Shown one piece after another: positions 24,652 through 32,720 of a DNA stretch of 64,000 nucleotides. This stretch comes from Leucobacter komagatae (GTDB lineage: Bacteria > Actinomycetota > Actinomycetes > Actinomycetales > Microbacteriaceae): positions 2,232,001-2,296,000 of the forward strand of contig NZ_VFON01000001.1 in assembly GCF_006716085.1 (NCBI RefSeq). The letters run 5' to 3'. The notes under the pieces are model-generated. The model did not search any database. It was not told the DNA's origin and saw nothing but the letters and a program-made list of their open reading frames with translations. Made by a program: the position numbers and the translations under genes. The first letter of the stretch is position 1. Each line of letters opens with the position of its first letter.

Positions 24652-24657
24652 GGCGGC
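24586..24657 (-). tRNA. tRNA-Thr (anticodon CGT)
   Basis: A 72-nt gene with a complete cloverleaf: acceptor GCCGCCT/AGGCGGC, D-arm GCTC/GAGC, anticodon loop CTCGTAA, T-arm GTCGG-TTCAAAT-CCGAC, discriminator T; CCA is not encoded. The anticodon stem has one C-A mismatch at 31-39. The 3' half is phage-derived after integration, but the T-stem change relative to the old copy at attL is compensated (A-T to G-C), so the structure is kept. It is followed on the minus strand by prophage DNA rather than its old terminator. Confidence 0.97.
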
Positions 24658-24722
24658 CTGGTACAACTTGCGCTGCACACAAGCGAAAACTCTAGCACGA
24701 AAGCGGCGGCAAGATTGCACGC

Positions 24723-26327
24723 CTAGCTGCACGACACCCCAGATTCGGGCACAACACCGTCAACGAAGTAGCTCTCCACAACCGAATTCACGCAGGAGTT
24801 CTGCCCGTAGGCGGTGTGGCCCTCGCCCTCGTATCGCACGAGCACGCCGCTCTCCAGCTGCTCCGCGAGCGCCTCCGCCCACTTGTAGGGCGTCGCGGGG
24901 TCACCCGTCGTGCCAACCACCAAGATGGGGTCGGCCCCAGCGGCTTTCACGGGCGCGCGCTCGTCGACACCCTTGAACGGCCACCCCGCGCACGACACGT
25001 CGCCGTAGCCCTGGAACCTGCCAATTGTCGGCGCGATCTTCTCAAGCTCGGCGGCCTCCTCACGCATGCGTTCGGGGTCAACCGCGTTCGGGTAATCGAG
25101 GCAGTTAATCGCTTGGAAAGCCTCGGTCGAGTTGTCGAGGTATTCGCCGTCGAGCCTGCCGTAGTACGAGTCCGCGAGGGCAAACGCGATGTCGGCGTCG
25201 CCCTCCGCGACGCTCGCGAACAGCGAGTTGAGGTACCCCCAGTTCGACTCTGCGTAGAGCGGCGTGATGATCGCCGTGAGCATCGTCGAGGTCGTGAGCG
25301 TGCGGCCGTCGGAGGCCACAATCGGGGTCGCGTCGACGTCGTCAAGCAGCGCACTGATCTGGCCCATTGCTTCATCGACTGTCCCGCTGAGCGGGCACTC
25401 CTTCGCCCCCAGGCAGGCCGTCACGTAGCTGCGAAGCGCGAGCTCGAAGCCGCGGGTCTGCTCGCGCACGACGTCAGCCTCGGTCGCGGTCGGGTCGAGC
25501 ACCCCGTCGAGCACGAGCTTGCCGACCCTGTCGGGGAACATCTCGGCGTAGCGCGCGCCGATGTGCGTGCCGTACGAATAGCCGAGGTAGTTGAGCTGCT
25601 CGTCACCCTGGATTTCGCGAAGCATGTCGAGGTCGCGCACGGTCGAAACGGTGTCGACGTGGCCCAGCAGGTCGCCCGTCTTCTCGAGGCAGGCCTCACC
25701 GTAGTCGCGGGAGGAGGCGACCGCCTCCTCGATCCACTTCGCGCTGCCGCGCTTCGCGGTGCTGTCGCTCACGCCGAAGAGGTAGTCGTCCATATCTTTC
25801 GCGCTCAGACAGCTCACCGGGCTCGAGGCGCCGACGCCCCGGGGATCCCACCCGACGACATCGAAGTTGCGCCGCAGCGGCTCCCCCACCGCGGAATCGA
25901 GCGCGTTCCGCACGTACTCGACGCCCGATGCGCCCGGGCCGCCGGGGTTCACAAACAGCGTTCCGAGCGGCGCGCCGCCCGTCGCAGGGTGCTTCACCAT
26001 GCGCAGCCGAATCGTCTCCCCCTCGGGCTCGCTCCAGTCAAGCGGCGCGTGCACGTCGGCGCACTCGAAGCCGTCGCCGCAGTCGGTCCATTTCGGGGTC
26101 TGGTCACCGAAGGCCGCGCCGACGGGCGTGGCCGGCAGCTCAAGTTCGACGTCGGTCGGCCGAGTCTGCGCGGGCTGGAACAGCTGCCAGACGCCGGTGA
26201 GTGAGACGATCAGCCCCAAGATCACGAGCACAACGCCGATGACGACCAGCCAGCGCTTCCAACGCTTCTGAGGCCTGGTCTCGCCCAAATCGTCTGCCGG
26301 TCCGCCGCTCAGCTCTGGCGCGCTCAC
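24723..26327 (-). CDS. TAP-family secreted/membrane-anchored alpha/beta hydrolase
   Basis: 534 residues. One N-terminal membrane segment (WLVVIGVVLVILGLIVSLTG, about 27-46) anchors an extracytoplasmic hydrolase. The oxyanion/early motif FVNPGGPGASG, the nucleophile elbow GYSYGTHIGARYAE and the C-terminal TAP-like domain with GHTAYG (catalytic His) are all present; an Asp lies in VGTTGDPATPYKWAE. The family includes actinobacterial tripeptidyl aminopeptidases and lipases (SlpD/Tap, CaeA), so peptide or ester hydrolysis outside the membrane is expected. The GTG start overlaps the holB stop (GTGA). Confidence 0.92.
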   Translation of the reverse strand: MSAPELSGGPADDLGETRPQKRWKRWLVVIGVVLVILGLIVSLTGVWQLFQPAQTRPTDVELELPATPVGAAFGDQTPKWTDCGDGFECADVHAPLDWSEPEGETIRLRMVKHPATGGAPLGTLFVNPGGPGASGVEYVRNALDSAVGEPLRRNFDVVGWDPRGVGASSPVSCLSAKDMDDYLFGVSDSTAKRGSAKWIEEAVASSRDYGEACLEKTGDLLGHVDTVSTVRDLDMLREIQGDEQLNYLGYSYGTHIGARYAEMFPDRVGKLVLDGVLDPTATEADVVREQTRGFELALRSYVTACLGAKECPLSGTVDEAMGQISALLDDVDATPIVASDGRTLTTSTMLTAIITPLYAESNWGYLNSLFASVAEGDADIAFALADSYYGRLDGEYLDNSTEAFQAINCLDYPNAVDPERMREEAAELEKIAPTIGRFQGYGDVSCAGWPFKGVDERAPVKAAGADPILVVGTTGDPATPYKWAEALAEQLESGVLVRYEGEGHTAYGQNSCVNSVVESYFVDGVVPESGVSCS

Positions 26328-27529
26328 GAGCTCAGCACCCGGTTGTCGGCCATCACAATCCGCGCAAACAGCGCCTCGAGCACGAGCCCCGGCGTGATCG
26401 CGCGCGCGAGCCGCTCGCGGGCCTGCTCTGTCGCCGAGACCACGGCGAGGGCCTGCTCGGGCGACCAGCGTTCGGCCAGGTCGCGAATCGCGGCGCCCGA
26501 CTCCGCGTTCACGAGCTGCGGGAGCGCGCCCGCTGGGGCCGGGGCCTCGGGGGCTGGTGCCCCCGGCTCCGTGCCAACGGCGCCGAGCGTCGTCAGGAGC
26601 ACATCGCGGTACAGCGACAGCAGATCGGTCAGGATCCGGTCAATTCCATCGCGGAGGCTGCGCTTGCGCCGCCGCTCCTGATCTTCTTCGAGTGCCTTGA
26701 TCTGCGAGCGCAGCTTCGGCGGGATCGCGGCCCCCGGCGCGAGGCCGAGATTGCGCATCGCGTCCTCGCGCTCGCTCGCGTCAAGCTGTTCGGTGAGCGC
26801 GTCGGCGTCGGCCTGCGCGATCGCGACGAGTGACGCGGCAACGGCCATGGCGTCACCGAGCGTGTGCGCCGTGAGCGCGCCGGTGATCGACCGCTCCCGG
26901 CGGCTCATCGCCTCGGGGTCGCTTGCGAGCCACCGCGCCATCCCAATGTGGCTCTGGGCGAGTCGCGCCGCGCGCTCGGCAAGCGCGGGTTCGACCCCAT
27001 CGCGCTCCGCGAGCAGCCTGGCGACGTCTGTGACGCTTGGCGTGACAAGTCGCACCGAGCGCGTGCGCGACCGGATCGTCGGCAGCAGGTCGGCCTCGCT
27101 CGGCGCGCACAGCACCCAGATCGTGCGCTCCGGTGGCTCCTCGATCGCTTTCAGCAGTACGTTCGAGGTGTGCTCGGTCATGCGATCGGCGTCTTCAATC
27201 ACGATGACGCGGTAGCGGCCCTCACTCGGGGCATAGTGCGCCGTCGTGACGATCTCGCGGGCGCTCGAAATGTTGATGATCGCGCCCTGCGTCGTGAGCA
27301 CAGCAAAGTCGGGGTGGGTTTTGCCGCGGACCTGGGCGAACACCCGCTCGCGGTCAGCCTCGGTACGGGCGATGAGCGCCGCCGCGAAGCGGTACGCCAG
27401 GTTCGAACGACCCGAACCAGGGGGGCCGGTGATCAGCCAGGCGTGCGCGGGCCCACCCTCCGGGCCAGCGGCCCGAGCGAGCGCTTCGACGGCGGCGGGC
27501 TGCCCTACGATCTCTGACCAGAAGTCCAT
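26324..27529 (-). CDS. holB: DNA polymerase III subunit delta' (clamp loader)
   Basis: 401 residues, AAA+ clamp-loader fold. Start MDFWSEIVGQ, the usual beginning of actinobacterial delta'. The P-loop is GPPGSGRS with Arg in place of the catalytic Lys, as in delta' subunits that do not hydrolyse ATP. Sensor regions VIVIEDADRMTEHTSNVLLK and IEEPPERTIWVL are clear. The zinc-binding cysteine cluster that normally follows the P-loop is missing: that segment reads RTEADRERVFAQVRGKTHPD and the whole protein has one Cys. tmk, often just upstream in this phylum, is not adjacent. The TAP hydrolase downstream is coupled. Confidence 0.92.
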   Translation of the reverse strand: MDFWSEIVGQPAAVEALARAAGPEGGPAHAWLITGPPGSGRSNLAYRFAAALIARTEADRERVFAQVRGKTHPDFAVLTTQGAIINISSAREIVTTAHYAPSEGRYRVIVIEDADRMTEHTSNVLLKAIEEPPERTIWVLCAPSEADLLPTIRSRTRSVRLVTPSVTDVARLLAERDGVEPALAERAARLAQSHIGMARWLASDPEAMSRRERSITGALTAHTLGDAMAVAASLVAIAQADADALTEQLDASEREDAMRNLGLAPGAAIPPKLRSQIKALEEDQERRRKRSLRDGIDRILTDLLSLYRDVLLTTLGAVGTEPGAPAPEAPAPAGALPQLVNAESGAAIRDLAERWSPEQALAVVSATEQARERLARAITPGLVLEALFARIVMADNRVLSS

Positions 27530-27743
27530 GCCGCAAGGGTACCGTCTGCCACTGACGGGGAGGCTGGGGGCGGGCCTGGGGGCGGGGCGGGCCTGCCCCC
27601 ACCACTTTTCAATCGGTATGGCTTCTGCAGCGTGTATGCCCCATGTGGCTCGGACTGGCATTGGAATGGTCGATCCCAGGAGAATGGGTCGAGCGGGGCA
27701 GGGCTGGCAGGGCTGGGAGAGGTCGGGCGGGGCCAGGCAGCCC

Positions 27744-28373
27744 CTACCCCAGGTCCACGTAGCCGGAGTCGCCCGCAGCGACGACAGCCGCCCCAGCGCT
27801 CAGCTCGGCGGCGAGCGCCGTGAGGCCTCCGACCTCGTCCTCAGCCACGGCGAAGCGCTGCAACACGGTATCGCTGTAGTCGGCCTCGCCGACGGTGTAG
27901 CCGCGCCTCCGGGCCTCCGCCTCGATCTGGGATGCGACCTCGTATGTCGACCGAACCGACACCTCCAGCCTCAACCCGCGGCGCACGCGCTTCGCGTCGA
28001 GCACGGCACCAGCGACAGACGCGCGGTACGCCCGGGTAAGCCCCCCAGCGCCGAGCAGCACACCCCCGAAGTAGCGGGTGACGACGGCCACGACGTCGCT
28101 AAGCCCGGCCGACACGAGCGCGTCGAGCATGGGCGCCCCAGCGGTGCCGCTCGGCTCGCCGTCGTCGTTCGAGCGCTGCACGCGGCCGTCAGGCCCCAGC
28201 ACGAACGCAGAGCAGTGGTGGCGGGCGCGGGGGTGTTCCGCGCGGACGGCCGCGATGACGGCCCGCGCGTCTTCTTCCGAGGAGACCCGTTCGAGCCGCG
28301 TGAGAAACCGCGACCGCGAGATCTCAATCTCAGTCTCAACGCGGCCAGAGATCGTTTCGTACTCGGCTGCCAT
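27744..28373 (-). CDS. YigZ/IMPACT-family protein (UPF0029)
   Basis: 209 residues with the two signature motifs of the family: SNDDGEPSGTAGAPML (about 68-83) and TRYFGGVLLGAGGL (about 98-111). The N-terminal UPF0029 domain is followed by a ferredoxin-like C-terminal domain (DUF1949-like). E. coli YigZ is of unknown biochemical function and the eukaryotic homologue IMPACT acts on GCN2; no function should be carried over. It is divergent from the S4-domain gene. Confidence 0.92.
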   Translation of the reverse strand: MAAEYETISGRVETEIEISRSRFLTRLERVSSEEDARAVIAAVRAEHPRARHHCSAFVLGPDGRVQRSNDDGEPSGTAGAPMLDALVSAGLSDVVAVVTRYFGGVLLGAGGLTRAYRASVAGAVLDAKRVRRGLRLEVSVRSTYEVASQIEAEARRRGYTVGEADYSDTVLQRFAVAEDEVGGLTALAAELSAGAAVVAAGDSGYVDLG

Positions 28374-28423
28374 GCCTCTATCGTGTCATGTCCGCCCCCA
28401 GCCGCTCGCGTTACGATCAATGC

Positions 28424-28810
28424 GTGACTTCAGTGCGTGTGGACAGTTGGGTGTGGGCCGTGAGGCTCGCGAAGACCCGCAGCCAGGCGACGGCGGCCTG
28501 CCGCGCCGGGCACGTTCGCGTGAACGACCAGCCGGCGAAGGCGTCGCAGCCCGTGAGGGTCGGCGACGTCGTGCGCACCCGGCTGCACAGCATCGAGCGG
28601 ATCTACAGGGTCACGGGGCTCGCGACGAGGCGCGCGAGCGCGGTCGAGGCCGCGACGAACTATGAGGATCTCACGCCGCCCGCCCCGCCCCGCGTCGAGC
28701 GGCCGATGACTGTCTACCGCGACCCGGGGGCCGGCAGGCCGACGAAGCGTGACCGCCGCGAGCTCGAGAAGCTGCGCGGCAGGAACGAGCACCAGCAGGG
28801 TTCCGAGTGA
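28424..28810 (+). CDS. S4-domain RNA-binding protein, Hsp15-like
   Basis: 128 residues. The N-terminal S4 domain (VRVDSWVWAVRLAKTRSQAT...AGHVRVND...VRVGD) is the Hsp15/ribosome-associated type, which recycles stalled 50S subunits in E. coli; the C-terminus is basic (RPTKRDRRELEKLRGRNEH). The GTG is preferred to an upstream in-frame ATG at 28388, because a TACGAT -10-like hexamer ends about 6 bp before it, which would give a leaderless mRNA. Its stop overlaps the next start (GTGA). Confidence 0.85.
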   Translation: MTSVRVDSWVWAVRLAKTRSQATAACRAGHVRVNDQPAKASQPVRVGDVVRTRLHSIERIYRVTGLATRRASAVEAATNYEDLTPPAPPRVERPMTVYRDPGAGRPTKRDRRELEKLRGRNEHQQGSE

Positions 28811-29706
28811 CTCCCGTGTTGGATCTCGCCACCTGGCGAACCGCGTCAGAGGCGCACGAGGAGCGTGCCGACGCCCTCACCGCTGACCACCGCGGCAGGC
28901 GGCTGCGTGGCGAGCAGCACCCGATCGAAGACTTCCTGTTCACCTACTACCCGTTCAAGCCCGCTGAGCTGCGAAGGTGGCACCCGGGGGCCGCGGTCGC
29001 GCTCGAGGACGCGCGGGAACGCGCGGAGTGGCGGTACTACGGGGTCGACTCTGAGGGGGTGGCGACCGTCGATCTCGCCGCGTTCTTCGAGAAACGCGGC
29101 CAGACCGTCACCTACGTAGAGCGGCTGCTGGAGGCGACGCTGGATCGCACCCCGCAGTTTGGCTGCTTCGGCCTCCACGAGTGGGCGATGGTCTACAGGC
29201 TCACCCCCGAAGAGACCAGGCACACGAGGTTGCCGCTGCGCATCGGGCACGCGGCGACCGACGCCGTTGTTGAGTCGCACACGATCGGCTGCAGCCACTT
29301 CGACGCGTACCGGTTCTTCACGCCCGCGGCCGCGCCGCTCAACAGGCTTGCACCGACCAGGGAAACGCAGCCCGAGATGGAGCAGGCCGGCTGCCTGCAC
29401 GCGGGCATGGACATCTACAAGTGGGCGACGAAGCTCGGGCCGATCATCCCGGGTGAGCTGCTGCTCGATGCGTTCGAGTTCGCGCGTGACATCCGCTTCG
29501 TCGACATGCAGGCCTCGCCGTACGACGTGACCGGCTTCACGAACCACGAGGGTGTGCCGCTTGAGGCGATCCCGATCGAGACGCCTGCCGGTAAGCAGGA
29601 GTATGTGCGGCGGCAGCGGGCCTTCGCCGAGCGCGGGAATGCGCTGCGGGGCCGCGTGCTCCAAGCAATCGCGGCCGCGCGCGAGGCGCTCGCGGCCGAG
29701 CTGTAG
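28807..29706 (+). CDS. Protein annotated in related genomes as 3-methyladenine DNA glycosylase
   Basis: 299 residues. The N-terminal phrase HEERADALTADHRGRRLRGEQHP and the segment DFLFTYYPFKPAELRRWHPG are those of an actinobacterial family commonly labelled 3-methyladenine DNA glycosylase. A HhH-GPD or AAG-type active site is not apparent to me, and His/Cys-rich phrases (GCSHFDAYRFFTP, QAGCLHAGMDIYKW) suggest a metal-binding hydrolase instead. Treat the glycosylase label as uncertain. The gene is translationally coupled to the S4 gene upstream. Confidence 0.8.
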   Translation: MTPVLDLATWRTASEAHEERADALTADHRGRRLRGEQHPIEDFLFTYYPFKPAELRRWHPGAAVALEDARERAEWRYYGVDSEGVATVDLAAFFEKRGQTVTYVERLLEATLDRTPQFGCFGLHEWAMVYRLTPEETRHTRLPLRIGHAATDAVVESHTIGCSHFDAYRFFTPAAAPLNRLAPTRETQPEMEQAGCLHAGMDIYKWATKLGPIIPGELLLDAFEFARDIRFVDMQASPYDVTGFTNHEGVPLEAIPIETPAGKQEYVRRQRAFAERGNALRGRVLQAIAAAREALAAEL

Positions 29707-29749
29707 TACCTGGGTGACAGGAGCGACCGCGGGTGGTAGCGTGCGAGAC

Positions 29750-30070
29750 ATGGAGACCGCACTGAGGCGCCACCGGGTGTTGAGGGCATGCACATGGATT
29801 GGGCTTGTCCTGGTACTCGGCGCCTGGGCGGCGTCGATCGCGGCGCAGGCGCCCTGGACGGCGTGGTTCAGCGTGGCGCTCTGGGGAACGATCGGCGTCG
29901 GTGTCGCCGTGAGGCTCGTTCGCGGAAGGGCCGGAAGCAGCGGTCTCATTGGCGCGGGTGAAGAGCTGAACCGAATGTACCTCGGGCGCACCACCTCCCC
30001 GAGTATCTCGGGAACCGCCGCAGAGAGCTCTGAGATCGGCGAACCGCGCCGACCCGGGCCCACGGTGTAG
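29750..30070 (+). CDS. Small two-helix membrane protein
   Basis: 106 residues with two hydrophobic segments (about 12-31 and 35-53: WIGLVLVLGAWAASIAA; WFSVALWGTIGVGVAVRLV) and a soluble tail (GAGEELNRMYLGRTTSPSIS). It lies 43 bp after the glycosylase-like gene on the same strand and converges on the AidB-like gene. Start uncertain: a GTG 9 bp upstream is also in frame. Not recognised. Confidence 0.65.
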   Translation: METALRRHRVLRACTWIGLVLVLGAWAASIAAQAPWTAWFSVALWGTIGVGVAVRLVRGRAGSSGLIGAGEELNRMYLGRTTSPSISGTAAESSEIGEPRRPGPTV

Positions 30071-30091
30071 GGGCCCGAGCCAGCCGCGCGG

Positions 30092-31789
30092 CTAGTGCCT
30101 GGCGAGGATTGCCTCGTGATCCGTGCCATCGGGCAGCACGCCGTAGTCGATCCCGCGATCCTCACCGAGCCGCGCGCCGATGAACGCCTCTGCGCTTGCC
30201 GTTGGCGCGTACCGGAGCATGAGCCCGGCCTGAAGCGCGAGGCCCATCGACCCGACGAGCCGGCGAGCGCGCGACTGCGCGACGTCTGGGGTCGCGCCGG
30301 CCATGTCGGCGAGTTCGCGCTGCACCCGGGCCCGCAGCGCGTCGTAGCGCGTGTCAGCTCCAGCGGCGAGCGCGAGCTCAGCGTCGAAGGCGGCGACGCT
30401 CTCGGGCTCACGGGTGAGTGCTCGAAGCACGTCGAGGGCGATGACGTTCCCCGAGCCCTCCCAGATCGCGCTCACCGGCTGCTCGCGGTAGCGCATCGCG
30501 AGTGGGAAATCCTCGGTGTAGCCGTTGCCGCCAAGGCACTCCATCGCCTCATACGCCTGGCCCGGCCCGCGTTTGCAGACGCGGTACTTCGCGACGGCTG
30601 TCGCGAGCCGCCTGAAGGCCTGTTCTTGCTCGCCGGCCGCATCCTCGTGGGCGGCGGCGAGCCGCATCGCGGTGAGCGTCGACGCCTCGGCCTCGAGAGC
30701 GAGATCGGTCACGACGCCGGTCATCGCGGGCTGGTCGATGAGGGTGCGCCCGAACGCGGCACGGTGCCGCACGTGCCAAAGCGCCTCGGCCGCCGCCTGC
30801 CGCATTCCGGCCGCGGTGCCGATCACGCAGTCCAGCCGCGTGCGGGCGACCATCTCGATGATCGTGCGCACCCCGCGCCCGGCCTCCCCCACGGGGAAGG
30901 CGACGGTGCCGTCGAGCTCGATCTCGCTCGACGCGTTCGACTTGTTGCCGAGCTTGTTCTTCAGGCGCTGCACACGGAACTCGTTGCGCGTGCCATCCTC
31001 AAGCACTCTCGGCACGAAGAAGCAGCTGATGCGCCCCTCGGGGTCGCTCTCCTCGCGGGCGAGCACAAGAAATGCGTCTGACATCGGGGCCGAGCAGAAC
31101 CACTTGTGCCCGGTGAGCAGCGCGCCGCCCTCGACCCGCCTCGCGACGGTCTCGTTCGCGCGCACGTCTGATCCGCCCTGTTTCTCGGTCATCGCCATGC
31201 CCATGATCGCGCCGGGCTTCTCCCCGGGCGCCCGGAGCGAGCCGTCGTACCCGGTGCCGAAGAGGCGCGGCAGCCACACCTTGGCGAGGTCGGGCTGGTG
31301 CTCGAGCGCGGGGACCGCGGCGTGCGTCATTGACACCGGGCAGGCGTGCCCGGGCTCAACCTGGGCGAAGAGCGAGAACATGGCGGCCCGCGCCACGTGC
31401 GCACCCGCTCGGGGCGTCGCCCAGGCCGAGGTGTGGGCGCCCGCCCCGATCGCTGCCCCGATAACCCGGTGGTAGGAGGGGTGGTAGCGCACCTCGTCGA
31501 TCCGGTTGCCGCGGTGATCGAAGCTCACGAGCTCGGGGCCCTCCGCGTTGGCGAGCCGCGCGTCTTCCTGAAACTCCGCGGTGCCGACGTGGGCGCCCGC
31601 GTCGGTGAGGGCGGCGTCTGCCCAGCCCGCGCCGAAGGCCTCAACCGCGTCTCGCAACACCGGGTAGGTGAGGTACTCATTGACGTTCACGCGCTCGGGC
31701 GGCTGGTTCTTGACCTCGTGTGTTCTACCAACGGGCGCCGGCTTCAGGGTTGCCGTGGTCATCGCGGGTGCAGCTGTTGTGGTTGACAT
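30092..31789 (-). CDS. AidB-like acyl-CoA dehydrogenase
   Basis: 565 residues, the length of the AidB/isovaleryl-CoA-dehydrogenase-like branch rather than of the usual 380-residue enzymes. It binds FAD; MAMTEKQGGSDVRAN and KWFCSAPMSDAFLVLAR mark the flavin/substrate site, and AFGRTLIDQPAM, ECLGGNGYTEDF and IWEGSGNVIALD mark the C-terminal domain with the catalytic acid region. The ATG is fixed by AAGGAG 7 bp upstream. It is divergent from an acyl-CoA ligase with the TetR gene directly upstream (37 bp), so it probably belongs to a short-chain acyl-CoA catabolic module. AidB's DNA-protective role in E. coli should not be assumed. Confidence 0.92.
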   Translation of the reverse strand: MSTTTAAPAMTTATLKPAPVGRTHEVKNQPPERVNVNEYLTYPVLRDAVEAFGAGWADAALTDAGAHVGTAEFQEDARLANAEGPELVSFDHRGNRIDEVRYHPSYHRVIGAAIGAGAHTSAWATPRAGAHVARAAMFSLFAQVEPGHACPVSMTHAAVPALEHQPDLAKVWLPRLFGTGYDGSLRAPGEKPGAIMGMAMTEKQGGSDVRANETVARRVEGGALLTGHKWFCSAPMSDAFLVLAREESDPEGRISCFFVPRVLEDGTRNEFRVQRLKNKLGNKSNASSEIELDGTVAFPVGEAGRGVRTIIEMVARTRLDCVIGTAAGMRQAAAEALWHVRHRAAFGRTLIDQPAMTGVVTDLALEAEASTLTAMRLAAAHEDAAGEQEQAFRRLATAVAKYRVCKRGPGQAYEAMECLGGNGYTEDFPLAMRYREQPVSAIWEGSGNVIALDVLRALTREPESVAAFDAELALAAGADTRYDALRARVQRELADMAGATPDVAQSRARRLVGSMGLALQAGLMLRYAPTASAEAFIGARLGEDRGIDYGVLPDGTDHEAILARH

Positions 31790-31826
31790 CGGTGTCTCCT
31801 TCAAACTGTGGTGGTGCGGGTCGGGG

Positions 31827-32534
31827 TTAGTGCGTGTTGCGCGGGTGGTGCGAGTTCGCGGTGGCGCGTTCGTCAGGGAAGTCGGCGGGGCGTTCGTGCG
31901 GCGGCAGCACCGCGAACCCGGCGAGGCGCTGGCACGCGGTGGCGAGGGTTTCAAGTACTTCCTCATGCTCTTCGGGGCCGCCGGGCACGGGGGCGAGCGG
32001 CCTGATGACGGCCTCGCCGATCGCTCCGACAATGGCCGGGGCGAGCAGGTCGATGCGGTGCGCCCGCAGCGCCCCCTCACGCACGCCGTCAGCAAGGATC
32101 TCTGCGACCGTTTCGGTATAGGCGCGCCGGAACACGAGCCGCTCGCGCTCAACGCCGACGTCTGCGGCCTCGAACAGGAGCGCCGTCGCGAGCGTGCGGC
32201 CACGCAGGGCGCGCGCCCCGAACACCCTGACGAGGGCGTCGAGCCTGTCGACGGCGGGAGTGAGCAGCCGCGCGTCGGCGCCGAATGCAACGGCCGACCG
32301 CACGACCTCGAGCTCGATGCCAGCGGCCCGCTCGAAGATCGCCGCGCTGAGCGATGCCTTGTCGGGGAAGTAGGTGTAGACGGTGCCCGTCGAGACGCCA
32401 GCGCGCTCGGCAACCCTCGCGATCGTTGCGGCCGCGAAGCCACCGTCGGCAACGAGCTCGTGGCCTGCCTCGACGAGTGCGGCATTGCGGGCGAGCTTGT
32501 GCTGCTCCGTGCGGTCTGTGCTGCGGTAAGCCAC
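31827..32534 (-). CDS. TetR-family transcriptional regulator
   Basis: 235 residues. The N-terminal HTH is AAATIARVAERAGVSTGTVY TYFPDKASL in canonical TetR form, at residues ~34-62. The C-terminal ligand domain is alpha-helical. It lies between the AidB-like gene and a divergent acyl-CoA ligase, and a perfect 21-bp-arm inverted repeat is centred in the intergenic region. The likely ligand is an acyl-CoA, by context. It probably represses both transcription units and itself. Confidence 0.94.
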   Translation of the reverse strand: MAYRSTDRTEQHKLARNAALVEAGHELVADGGFAAATIARVAERAGVSTGTVYTYFPDKASLSAAIFERAAGIELEVVRSAVAFGADARLLTPAVDRLDALVRVFGARALRGRTLATALLFEAADVGVERERLVFRRAYTETVAEILADGVREGALRAHRIDLLAPAIVGAIGEAVIRPLAPVPGGPEEHEEVLETLATACQRLAGFAVLPPHERPADFPDERATANSHHPRNTH

Positions 32535-32613
32535 CCTTGCCTGCTTTCTCGACGGCTGCGTCGTGCGGTCACGTGATCAGGCTGCTGCCCTCACACCACC
32601 GCGACCAAAATCT

Positions 32614-32661
32614 GGCCTTTCGCAAACAATTGAATCATGGTTCAATTGTTTGCGAAAGGCC
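32614..32661. promoter_or_regulatory. Perfect palindromic operator between TetR and acyl-CoA ligase
   Basis: Two perfect 21-bp arms around a 6-base spacer (TCATGG); the inner half-site is CAAACAATTGAA. It is 79 bp upstream of the TetR start and 59 bp upstream of the ligase start. A symmetric AT-rich site in a divergent TetR intergenic region is very likely the TetR operator, long enough for two dimers. Confidence 0.85.
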
Positions 32662-32720
32662 CGAAGCGAACGAACTCTTCGGCAACGCCTGACAACAACG
32701 TCGTTGATCAAGGAGGATCG

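Noticed and set aside
30092-32572. An 826-residue fusion of a regulator-like region with the acyl-CoA dehydrogenase
   Set aside because: The N-terminal part is the TetR gene read in the wrong frame (Ser/Arg/Pro-rich), and the dehydrogenase has its own ATG with AAGGAG at 31789.
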